Shown here piece by piece: positions 52,920 through 60,730 of a stretch of DNA of 64,000 bases (the stretch's first letter is position 1; the number at the start of each line of letters is the position of its first letter). The DNA comes from Dinghuibacter silviterrae (lineage in GTDB: Bacteria; Bacteroidota; Bacteroidia; Chitinophagales; Chitinophagaceae), in assembly GCF_004366355.1 (NCBI RefSeq), contig NZ_SODV01000001.1:2108001-2172000 (forward strand). Direction: 5' to 3'. Both the position numbers and the translations under genes were made by a program. The notes below the pieces were generated by a model. That model saw only the letters and a program-made list of their open reading frames with translations, had not been told where the DNA came from and searched no databases.

Positions 52920-54257
52920 ATGCTGCTGGTCGAATTCTATAAATCGTTTTATCTCACGCGCCGGGCCTACCTGGTGGGCGGGATCGTGATCCTGCTGATG
53001 GCCGGGTCGTGGTTTCTGCCCGCACTTTCCCTGGTTGCCCGCCTGACGGGTTATGTCCTCCTGGGCTGTATCGTCCTGGATACCTTCCTCCTGTATGGCA
53101 GCAGCGGCCGTTTGGAGGCTTCCCGGGACGCCCCGGCGCGCTTTAGCAACGGCGACGTCAATACGGTTACCCTGAAAATCCACAACCGGTTTCCCTTTGC
53201 GCTCCAGACCGTGGTGATCGACGAACTGCCCATCCGATTCCAGGACCGCAACTGGAAACGGAGCCTCCTCCTTCGCCCGGGCATCACGGAAGAACTCGCC
53301 TACGAATTGCAGCCAAAGGAGCGGGGGATTTATAAGTTCGGCCAGCTCCACCTCTTTATCGCGTCCCCGCTGGGGATCGTGCGCCGCCGATGCACCTTTG
53401 CCCTGGAGCAGGACGTGGAGGTCTATCCCTCTTTCATCCAGTTACGGCGTTTCCAGTTCGAAACCCAGGGCACCAGCCAGGACGCCGGCCGTCAGCGGCT
53501 GAGACGCACCGGTCTCAGCCTCGAATTCGAACAGATCAAGGACTATGTCCCCGGGGACGACTACCGCACCATCAACTGGAAGGCCAGCGCCCGCAAGGGA
53601 CAACTCATGGTCAACAACTACGTGGAAGAGCGAAGCCAGCCCATTTATTGCGTGATCGACAAGGGCCGGCTCATGAAGATGCCCTTCCAGGGCATGACCC
53701 TCCTCGACTACGCCGTTAATTCCTCCCTCGCCCTGATCAATGTTGCCCTCCACAGACAGGATAAGGCCGGGCTGGTGACCTTCTCGAAAAAAGTCGACCA
53801 GTTCCTCGTGGCCGACCGCAAGACCGGCCAGATGGAAACCGTTCTCGAAGCCCTCTATAACGTCGAGACGGAGTTCAAGGAAAGCGATTTTGAAACTTTG
53901 TACGCCCAGCTCCGCAACCGGCTCAAACAACGCAGCCTCCTCATCCTGTTCACCAACTTCGAGTCCATCCACAGCCTCCGGCGCCAGTTACCCTACCTAC
54001 GGTCCATCGGCCGGTATCACCTCCTCGTCACCGTCTTTTTTGACAATACGGAATTACACGCCCTCCAGCAGGCCGAGGCCCATACGCTGGAGGACGTGTA
54101 CATCAAGACGATAGCCGACCGGTACCTGTACGAGAAAAAACTCATGGCCAAGGAGCTGGCGCAATACGGCATTCTTTCCGTGTTCACCTCTCCCGAGAAC
54201 CTCACGGTAAAGACCATCAACAAGTACCTGGAGATAAAGGCCCGGCAGGCACTCTAG
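52920..54257 (+). CDS. DUF58 protein, VWA-like partner of MoxR
   Basis: 445 residues. Two N-terminal membrane helices (AYLVGGIVILLMAGSWFLPAL, LTGYVLLGCIVLDTFLLY) are followed by a beta domain and the DUF58 core RRTGLSLEFEQIKDYVPGDDYRTINWKASARKGQLMVNNY, then a VWA-like fold (CVIDKGRLM, LILFTNFES). It is the last gene of the cluster and the usual MoxR partner. Its TAG stop shares CTAG (54254-54257) with the stop of the convergent lipoprotein gene. Confidence 0.92.
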   Translation: MLLVEFYKSFYLTRRAYLVGGIVILLMAGSWFLPALSLVARLTGYVLLGCIVLDTFLLYGSSGRLEASRDAPARFSNGDVNTVTLKIHNRFPFALQTVVIDELPIRFQDRNWKRSLLLRPGITEELAYELQPKERGIYKFGQLHLFIASPLGIVRRRCTFALEQDVEVYPSFIQLRRFQFETQGTSQDAGRQRLRRTGLSLEFEQIKDYVPGDDYRTINWKASARKGQLMVNNYVEERSQPIYCVIDKGRLMKMPFQGMTLLDYAVNSSLALINVALHRQDKAGLVTFSKKVDQFLVADRKTGQMETVLEALYNVETEFKESDFETLYAQLRNRLKQRSLLILFTNFESIHSLRRQLPYLRSIGRYHLLVTVFFDNTELHALQQAEAHTLEDVYIKTIADRYLYEKKLMAKELAQYGILSVFTSPENLTVKTINKYLEIKARQAL

Positions 54258-54703
54258 GGTGCAATGCCAAACCGGCTCGTGAGCGACTGGTAGTCCATCG
54301 GCAGCCCGGTGATCACGGTATTCCCCGGCGCGATCATATACCGGAACGCAAACTGGTTCAGGTTGTAGCCGCTGTTGCAGGACAGGGTGATTATGCCCGT
54401 ATTCAGCAGGTCGTTGATGTAAAACCCGCTCCCGTTGACGTTGTCATACGGCAGCTGGTAGACGTACCCGTTCTGGCGGACAAAAACCAACACGATGGAA
54501 CTGTCCAGCACCCCCGGGGTGAGGGCGGGTACGCTCCAGGTCGCGTACGTACCCGAGAAGGTCGAATCCCAGGCGGAATACTGGATGTTGGCGTTGCCCG
54601 TGGCGCCCTTCGGGCCGGTGGCGCCGGTTTTGGTACAGGCGGGGAGTACCATTGCGAGTAGCAATAAACTAAGCAGGGCCCTGTTGAAAATGTGTTGTTT
54701 CAC
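54254..54703 (-). CDS. Lipoprotein with short collagen-like stretch
   Basis: 149 residues with a GTG start. The lipobox is LPACTK, followed by a short Gly-X-Y stretch (GATGPKGATGNAN) and a beta-rich domain (YSAWDSTFSGTYATWSVPALTPGVLDSSIVLVFVRQNGYVYQLPY). This is a frequent form of small secreted protein in Bacteroidota, with no known role. It is convergent with the DUF58 gene and shares its stop codon bases. No close promoter element was found. Confidence 0.75.
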   Translation of the reverse strand: MKQHIFNRALLSLLLLAMVLPACTKTGATGPKGATGNANIQYSAWDSTFSGTYATWSVPALTPGVLDSSIVLVFVRQNGYVYQLPYDNVNGSGFYINDLLNTGIITLSCNSGYNLNQFAFRYMIAPGNTVITGLPMDYQSLTSRFGIAP

Positions 54704-54824
54704 GGTTTTTTTAAAGCAAACCTACGGGGGCGTTCGCTGGAAGTCAATACCACAATGCGGTATAGCGGTAATTTACCGTATTAACTATTATAGCTTGTGC
54801 GTATAACTACGCATGTCCCCCCTA

Positions 54825-54854
54825 AAAAGCAAAAGGGCCCGGTTCCCCGGACCC
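54825..54854 (-). terminator. Intrinsic terminator after the 41-codon ORF
   Basis: On the minus strand an 8-bp stem (54847-54854 with 54835-54842, one G-T pair, loop GGAA) is followed by TTTTGCTTTT. It lies 60 bp after the stop of the small ORF at 54914-55039 and supports a real short transcript there. Confidence 0.75.
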
Positions 54855-54913
54855 CCACCATAAGATATGGGATGCATTGCAAGGTTTTGCTGGATATGGA
54901 TAGGTACTTACAA

Positions 54914-55039
54914 TCAACGAGAGGATTTGGGATACTTCAGACTCCGGTTGAAACGGATGATCTGGTAAGCCACGTAAACAGAGGGGGCAACAAAACTAAT
55001 GATAGCTGCTGCGATTTCGAGTGTAATCGAATTGTTCAT
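54914..55039 (-). CDS. Small membrane protein, 41 residues
   Basis: A short ORF on the minus strand: ATG at 55039, TGA at 54914. The protein starts MNNSITLEIAAAIISFVAP, has one clear membrane helix (about 6-28) and ends in a basic tail (RFNRSLKYPKSSR). A positive-inside layout with the tail in the cytoplasm fits a single-pass small membrane protein. It has its own terminator 60 bp downstream, and no other gene covers this 520-bp region. No family is recognised. It could be regulatory or toxin-like; nothing visible decides this. Confidence 0.6.
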   Translation of the reverse strand: MNNSITLEIAAAIISFVAPSVYVAYQIIRFNRSLKYPKSSR

Positions 55040-55208
55040 AAGCGACGGTATTGATTAAAAAAATAATTGCTGACAAGGTTGCCAGGTACGGAGGGTTCAC
55101 TAAATGGTAGGAAATGTGGACTTTATAAAAGCGGTTTCGTCGAGGACGGTTGGAGATAAGCTGGTGTAAATATATGGTAAGAATTGGATATGTCGAAATT
55201 CCTTGTCC

Positions 55209-55216
55209 TATTTTTG
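55209..55216 (+). promoter_or_regulatory. -7 promoter element of truB
   Basis: TATTTTTG fits TAnnTTTG. The ATG at 55225 follows after 8 nt, so the transcript is nearly leaderless; this also rules out the in-frame start at 55150. Confidence 0.65.
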
Positions 55217-55224
55217 CATCTTCG

Positions 55225-55923
55225 ATGAAGGAACTCACTCAATTACAACAGCTATTCACGGAGGGCAAAGTCCTCCTCCTGGACAAACCCCTGGAATGGA
55301 CCTCTTTCGATGTGGTCGCAAAGATCCGCAATGTGATCAAAATAAAGAAAGTAGGTCACGCGGGGACCCTGGATCCGCTGGCGACCGGTTTATTGATCGT
55401 GTGTACCGGCAAGTACACGAAGCGGATCAACGAATATATGGGGCAGGAAAAAGAATACCTGGCGACCTTTACCCTGGGCGCCCGGACGCCGACCTACGAC
55501 CTGGAAAGCGAACCGGAAGCCGTTGCGTCGCCGCAAAACGTGACGGAAGAAGACTGCCGGCGGGTGGCCTTGTCCTTTACCGGCGATATTATGCAGGTGC
55601 CCCCGGCGCATTCCGCCATCAAACAAGGGGGTAAACCGGTGTACCTGAAAGCCCGCAAGGGGCACGACGTGCAGCTGGAACCCCGGCCGGTAACGATAAA
55701 GGCTTTTGACATCCTTGCCCTGCGGTTACCGGAGGTGGATGTCCGGGTCGTTTGCACCACGGGAACGTATATCCGGAGCCTGGCGCACGACTTTGGGGCT
55801 GCACTGGGATGTGGGGCCTACCTGAGCAAGCTCCGGCGGACCCGGATCGGGGATTTCCGGGTGGAGGAAGCACAAACCGTGGATGCTTTTGTCGCGGAAG
55901 TGCGCGCGGCTCAGAACGAATAG
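55225..55923 (+). CDS. truB: tRNA pseudouridine(55) synthase
   Basis: 232 residues from the ATG at 55225, chosen from the promoter position and family length. Motif I is LLLDKPLEWTSFDVV and the catalytic Asp is D50 in HAGTLDPLATGLLIVCTGKYTK. Motif YLATFTLGARTPTYDLESE and VRVVCTTGTYIRSLAHDFGAALGCGAYLSKLRRTRIGDF complete the core. It makes pseudouridine 55 in the T loop of tRNAs. Its end overlaps the end of the BamA-like gene by 13 nt, convergently. Confidence 0.95.
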   Translation: MKELTQLQQLFTEGKVLLLDKPLEWTSFDVVAKIRNVIKIKKVGHAGTLDPLATGLLIVCTGKYTKRINEYMGQEKEYLATFTLGARTPTYDLESEPEAVASPQNVTEEDCRRVALSFTGDIMQVPPAHSAIKQGGKPVYLKARKGHDVQLEPRPVTIKAFDILALRLPEVDVRVVCTTGTYIRSLAHDFGAALGCGAYLSKLRRTRIGDFRVEEAQTVDAFVAEVRAAQNE

Positions 55924-58688
55924 TTGATCCCGAAGCTGAAGTTGTAATTGTTGTACCGCCAGACCTTGTTGTTGGAGCTCCGCCCGAATACATGGGCCAG
56001 GTTGATCCCCGGCCACTGCCAGCCGTCGTTTTGGGGCTCATCCGGTTTTTTGAAGCGGAAACCGAAATCGAACCGCAGGACGAAATAGTTAAAGTCCAGC
56101 CGGAAGCCCAGACCCGCATCCACGGCCAGCTCCTGGTAGAGGTGGGATATGTCCAGGGTGGCGCTGTCGTTGGTGGGCGCGGGTTGTTTCTTAAAGTCCC
56201 AGACGTTACCGATGTCGGTAAAAATGGCGCCCTTCAAATACAGGGAGTTGGGGATGATCTGCGCGATGTTATAGCGATATTCGATGTTGCCCTCGAACTG
56301 GATGTCCCCGAAACGGTCGTTAAAGACGGTGGTGGAATAGGGCGCGAGGTGCGTGGCCCCCGGTCCGAGGCTCCGGAAGCCCCAGCCGCGCATGCTGTTG
56401 GGCCCCCCCGCGACAAACTGTTTGAAAAAGGGGAGGGTGGAGTCTCCGCCCAAGGGGATGCCTACCCCGGAAAACAACCGGAAGTCCCAGGAATTGTTGT
56501 TGGGGTATTTGATCTGGTGGATGTATTCCAGGCTTGGTTTGATGTATTGGAACAGGCGCCCAAACTGTTGGTTGTCGCTGGAGCGTTTGATGATGCCCGC
56601 GAGCAGGCCCGACGTCTCCAGGTTCGCCCTCAGGCTGCTGGTCCGGTTGGGATGACGGCGGTTGGCAAAGTTGTAGATCATGCCGCCGTTCTGGGCCATG
56701 ATCAAGGCGTCTGTATAGGCAAAACGCAGGTAGGGGTTCTGGTTGAGGATGGAGTCAAAGGGGTGGGTGACGTTGTAGAGATAGGAATACTCGATGTCGA
56801 TCGGGTTGTAGGACCAGGTGACGGCGGGTTTGTTTTTCCATTGATACCCGTATTTAAAGTTGAAGTTGTTGACATTGAAGTAGCCGATGCGTTCCACAAA
56901 GGTGAAGTTGCCGCTGATGACGGTTTGTTCCGCCAGGAGCCGTTTGCGGTTGATGCTCCGGAACGGCGTGATAAAACGCGGAATGGTGATGGTGTTGGTA
57001 TAACCCATGTCCACCGCCGCCAGCGCAAAACGCGCTTCGGGGCTTACCTCGACACCCCCGTTTACGGCGTTGGTCATGCTGATGGCCTCTTTGCCCACGT
57101 TGCGGTTGGTGATGCTGACATCCGCGTCCGCCCCGAAAAGGTTGGTGGCGGGAATCGACGCCAGGGCCGCCTGGTTGTTGCTGTTGTTCGAGTAGTTGAT
57201 TTCCAGGTCGCTGTTAAAATTTTGCTTTTTGGCAGGGGTCAGCAGGTAATAAAAATCCAGGAGGCCCACGGTGTCCCGCCGGTGGGCGTATGCCTTGTAA
57301 GAGATGTCTATATGGGAAATGCCGCCGGAGAGAAGGGATTCGTTGTCCTCCTTGAGGGCGGTGTCGGCCCTTCGGGGTTGCGTCGTGTCCGAGCCCGCCC
57401 GCGCAGCGCCCGTCCGCGTGGTATCCGCGCCCGGCAGTCCCTGCGCCGCGCCCGCGGTGTCTCCACGCCGGGTCGTATCCATAGACGCCAGGGCCTTGTC
57501 GACGCGCTCGTTAAGGGCCGCCCTCCGGGTGCTGTCGGTGCTCCGCGCGGCGCGCAGGCTGTCCTCCAGAAAGGTCCGCGCCGCCTGCGAACTATCGGTG
57601 GCGGTGATCCTCCGGGTGCTGTCGGACGTTTTGGCGGCCGCGCTGGTGTCCTTGACCTCCCTGGCCTGTATGATGGGCACCTGCCACACCCCCAGAAAAT
57701 TGACGGTGTTGAGGGTCTTGTCATAGTTGTCCTGGCGGTAAAGGTCGCCCGGTTTCAAAAAATTGGTGCGCAACAGGAAGCTGGGCTTGAACTTGAGGGT
57801 ATGGTAACGGAGGTTGATGCTGTCGAGGTAAAGACCCGTCAGGGGCGTTGTCTTGTTGTCGCGCGTGGTTTCGAAGTCAGGATAGATAAAGACCTGGCGG
57901 ATATAATATTTTTTGATCAGGTTGCTGTCCAGCGGGGACGCCAGCGAAAGGTAAAGGTCGGTCGTGGGGTTCTTTTGCTGGCGTTGCTGGCCTGCAAACA
58001 GATGGATCCGTTCCAGGGGGTCGATGGAAGGGTTGATGAGCAGCGGGTTGACGGTGTCTAGCTGGACCTGGAAGGCGTCCTGGCTGATACCGTAATAACC
58101 GTAGTTCTTGTAGATCCCTATGAGGCGGTTGATCTCACCGGTTACATTGTCGACGTTGAAAGGCTGTCCGTGGACCAAAAGGGAACTTGCCCTGGAAGAG
58201 TCGGCGAGGTGTTGGAGCGTGGAATCCCTGAGGTCGATAACGATGGAATCCAGGAGCGTCTGCGGGCCGGCCTGGACGGAGAAGTCCGTGGTAACGCGGT
58301 ATTGTCGTTTATGGCCGTACCCCACGGTATCGGTCCTGAAGGTATAACTGAGCTCGGGGCTAAAAAATCCCTGGTTGACCATGTAGAACCGCATCGTTTT
58401 GAGCGAGGCGTTCGGATAACTGGTGTCGTATACCGCCGGGCTTTCCACGGTATGGCGGAGGAATAAAATGTCCTTGACGGTAGGCGTAAGGCTGTCGTCC
58501 AGCTGTTGGGCAAGGTCCCGGACAATGGCTTTTTTTTCCGTCTTACTTACGTCGGCAGTCAGTTCTATGTTATTTTTGAAGACGAACGGCTTATCCTTCT
58601 GGTAATGACTTGCCCTATAACAACCGTATTGGACATAACAAACGACCAGACAAAAAAGCCATATAAAACGAGGAGAACTTACCTTCAT
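55911..58688 (-). CDS. BamA/TamA-family outer membrane protein with low-complexity insert
   Basis: 925 residues from the ATG at 58688, which gives a signal-like start (MKVSSPRFIWLFCLVVCYVQYGC, probably a lipoprotein-type Cys). POTRA-like repeats (about 40-330) lead to an Omp85 barrel that ends in an aromatic residue (NYNFSFGINYSF) and has the GGPNSMRGWGFRSLGPG stretch of the family. About 100 residues (350-448) between them are rich in Asp, Thr, Arg, Ser and Ala. The protein should insert or export outer membrane or surface proteins. It is divergent from the SpoU methyltransferase with a 22-bp gap. Confidence 0.9.
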   Translation of the reverse strand: MKVSSPRFIWLFCLVVCYVQYGCYRASHYQKDKPFVFKNNIELTADVSKTEKKAIVRDLAQQLDDSLTPTVKDILFLRHTVESPAVYDTSYPNASLKTMRFYMVNQGFFSPELSYTFRTDTVGYGHKRQYRVTTDFSVQAGPQTLLDSIVIDLRDSTLQHLADSSRASSLLVHGQPFNVDNVTGEINRLIGIYKNYGYYGISQDAFQVQLDTVNPLLINPSIDPLERIHLFAGQQRQQKNPTTDLYLSLASPLDSNLIKKYYIRQVFIYPDFETTRDNKTTPLTGLYLDSINLRYHTLKFKPSFLLRTNFLKPGDLYRQDNYDKTLNTVNFLGVWQVPIIQAREVKDTSAAAKTSDSTRRITATDSSQAARTFLEDSLRAARSTDSTRRAALNERVDKALASMDTTRRGDTAGAAQGLPGADTTRTGAARAGSDTTQPRRADTALKEDNESLLSGGISHIDISYKAYAHRRDTVGLLDFYYLLTPAKKQNFNSDLEINYSNNSNNQAALASIPATNLFGADADVSITNRNVGKEAISMTNAVNGGVEVSPEARFALAAVDMGYTNTITIPRFITPFRSINRKRLLAEQTVISGNFTFVERIGYFNVNNFNFKYGYQWKNKPAVTWSYNPIDIEYSYLYNVTHPFDSILNQNPYLRFAYTDALIMAQNGGMIYNFANRRHPNRTSSLRANLETSGLLAGIIKRSSDNQQFGRLFQYIKPSLEYIHQIKYPNNNSWDFRLFSGVGIPLGGDSTLPFFKQFVAGGPNSMRGWGFRSLGPGATHLAPYSTTVFNDRFGDIQFEGNIEYRYNIAQIIPNSLYLKGAIFTDIGNVWDFKKQPAPTNDSATLDISHLYQELAVDAGLGFRLDFNYFVLRFDFGFRFKKPDEPQNDGWQWPGINLAHVFGRSSNNKVWRYNNYNFSFGINYSF

Positions 58689-58710
58689 AAGTCTTAACAG
58701 GACAAAATCT

Positions 58711-59457
58711 ATGCTCACTAAGGCACAAATTAAATATATTCAAAGTTTACACCAGAAAAAATTCAGGGCGGAGACGGGAGCCTATATAGCGGAAGGGCCC
58801 AAGATTGCGACCGAGGTGTTGACGGAGATTCCGCGCCAGGTTCAATACGTGGCGGCCTCACCCGCATGGTTAACCGCACACGCCTGCCTGTTGAAAGACA
58901 TACCCGGTGAGCGGGTGGCCGAAGTCAGTCCCCCGGAGCTCGAAAGGTTGTCCGCCCTGGTGACCCCCAATGAAGTGCTCGTGGTGTTGTCCCGCCAGGA
59001 TACGGCGCCCTGGGTCTTGCCGGAAGGCGCCTGGTGTCTGGCGCTGGACGACGTCCGGGACCCGGGGAACCTGGGTACGATCATTCGCATCGCGGATTGG
59101 TTTGGGGTGGGTTTTGTCGTTTGTTCCGAGGCCTGTGCCGAGTGGTACAACCCCAAGGTGATCCAGGCGACGATGGGTAGCTTCCTGAGGGTGCGCGCCC
59201 TGTACACGGATTTGACCGCCTGGCTGAAAAAGGCTGCCCGGCCGGTCTATGCGGCGACGCTGGAGGGCGAGCCGGTGACGCGTCTGGGAGAGCTCCCTCC
59301 CGGCGTGGTCCTTGTCGGAAACGAATCCAGGGGCATCGACCCGGGGTTGCGGGCGCTGGCCACCCGCGAGGTCACGATACCGCGCGCGGGTTCCGCGGAG
59401 TCTCTCAACGCCGCCATCGCGACGGGGATTATCCTGTCGCACCTTGTGCAAGATTAG
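58711..59457 (+). CDS. SpoU/TrmH-family RNA 2'-O-methyltransferase
   Basis: 248 residues. An N-terminal substrate-binding domain (KIQSLH-like opening, KFRAETGAYIAEGPKI) is followed by the SPOUT fold with motif 1 LALDDVRDPGNLGTIIRIADWFGV, motif 2 VVLVGNESRGIDP and motif 3 VTIPRAGSAESLNAAIATGIILSHL. It uses S-adenosylmethionine to methylate a ribose in rRNA or tRNA; the target base cannot be told. The stop lies 7 bp before the convergent permease end. Confidence 0.92.
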   Translation: MLTKAQIKYIQSLHQKKFRAETGAYIAEGPKIATEVLTEIPRQVQYVAASPAWLTAHACLLKDIPGERVAEVSPPELERLSALVTPNEVLVVLSRQDTAPWVLPEGAWCLALDDVRDPGNLGTIIRIADWFGVGFVVCSEACAEWYNPKVIQATMGSFLRVRALYTDLTAWLKKAARPVYAATLEGEPVTRLGELPPGVVLVGNESRGIDPGLRALATREVTIPRAGSAESLNAAIATGIILSHLVQD

Positions 59458-59464
59458 CCCAGGA

Positions 59465-60730
59465 CTAGTTAAACCGGATGGCCTTTACGGGCGAAATACG
59501 CTGCACCAACTGCACCGGAATCAACAACACCAGGAAACAAACGAGCAGCGTCACCGCGTCGATCAGGAGCACCTGCCAGCCCACGACGTGGACGGGCGCC
59601 ACCGACATATAGTAGGCGTCCTCGTCGAGCTTGATCAGACCGGTGCGTTGCTGTATCCAGCATAAACCCAGACCCAGCGTGGTCCCCAGCAAGATGCCCC
59701 AGCCGGTGATCAGCGCGGCGTGGGTCAGGAAGATGGTTTGGATCGTTTGGTCGGAGCTCCCGATCGCCTTCAGGACACCCACCATCCGCGTGCGCTCCAG
59801 GACCAGGATGATCAGACAGGTAATCAGGTTCAGGACGGCGACGACGATCATGATCACCAGGGTCAGGATTTTGGTGATGTTCTGGAGGTTCAGCCAGTCA
59901 AAGATGTTGGGGTAGACATCCTGTATGGTCTGGCAGTTCCATTCGGGAGGCAGGAGTTCCCGGATCGAGTCATTAACGGCCCGCATCTGGCGGGCATCCC
60001 GGACGCACACTTCATACCCCCCGATCTTTGTCGAGTCCCAGTCGTTGAGCCGGCGGACCAGGCTCAGGTCCCCCAGGGCGAAGTTGTGATCGTATTCTTC
60101 TATCCCCGTTTTATATATACCCGCCACCTTGAGTTTTCTGGCACGGGGCGGTGCGTTGGGTTGGATAAAATAGATCAATACCTCGTCCCCGACCTTCAGT
60201 TTGAGCTGATTTGCCGTATATTCGGAGAGGTCGATCTCGTGGCTGTACCCGCTGTCGGGGAAGGAGACCCAGTGGCCTTGTTTCAGGAAAGCGGAAAGGC
60301 GTTCGAAATGGAAGTCTTTTTCCACGCCCTTGAACAATATGCCCTCGATCCCTTCGTTGGTCTTTAACATGGCCGATTTGGTCGCAAAAGCATCGACGTA
60401 GGCGACCCCCGGATTGGAATGAAGGGCTTGCACGACGGTATCGTTTTTGGCGATGGGCGTTTCCTCGGCGATGATGGTCTGCTCGGGTTCGTAATGTTCC
60501 ACCCGGATATGGCCCCAAAAGCTGAATACCTTTTGGCTGATGGCCCTCTGGAACCCGTTGGTAAAGGCCAGGGCGACGATCATCACGGCCACGCTCAGGG
60601 TCGTGGCGACGACGGCCAGGCGGATGATAAAACGGGAAAAGGTCCGTTCCGGGTTAAAGGCAATGCGCTGGGCGATAAACCGGGCGATGTTCAAAGCACG
60701 TACTTTTGTTGATCTGTAAAAATAAAGCAT
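59465..60730 (-). CDS. FtsX/LolE-like ABC transporter permease
   Basis: 421 residues. An N-terminal helix (about 37-60, LAVVATTLSVAVMIVALAF), a large periplasmic MacB-like domain, and three C-terminal helices (about 275-305, 325-350, 380-410) give the FtsX/LolCE layout. The ATG at 60730 is used; a TTG at 60694 would give the more usual start NIARFIAQRIAFNPE. LolE-type proteins release lipoproteins for transport to the outer membrane. No ATPase gene is next to it, so the partner must lie elsewhere. Confidence 0.88.
   Translation of the reverse strand: MLYFYRSTKVRALNIARFIAQRIAFNPERTFSRFIIRLAVVATTLSVAVMIVALAFTNGFQRAISQKVFSFWGHIRVEHYEPEQTIIAEETPIAKNDTVVQALHSNPGVAYVDAFATKSAMLKTNEGIEGILFKGVEKDFHFERLSAFLKQGHWVSFPDSGYSHEIDLSEYTANQLKLKVGDEVLIYFIQPNAPPRARKLKVAGIYKTGIEEYDHNFALGDLSLVRRLNDWDSTKIGGYEVCVRDARQMRAVNDSIRELLPPEWNCQTIQDVYPNIFDWLNLQNITKILTLVIMIVVAVLNLITCLIILVLERTRMVGVLKAIGSSDQTIQTIFLTHAALITGWGILLGTTLGLGLCWIQQRTGLIKLDEDAYYMSVAPVHVVGWQVLLIDAVTLLVCFLVLLIPVQLVQRISPVKAIRFN
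60701..60708 (+). promoter_or_regulatory. -7 promoter element of the plug gene
   Basis: TACTTTTG fits TAnnTTTG and lies 22 nt before the TTG start at 60731. It falls within the 5' end of the divergent permease gene. Confidence 0.5.

Noticed and set aside
55752-58061. 769-codon open frame on the plus strand opposite the BamA-like gene
   Set aside because: It has no family motifs or membrane pattern; the opposite frame has a clear Omp85 protein. Such long antisense frames are expected from GC-rich codon use.
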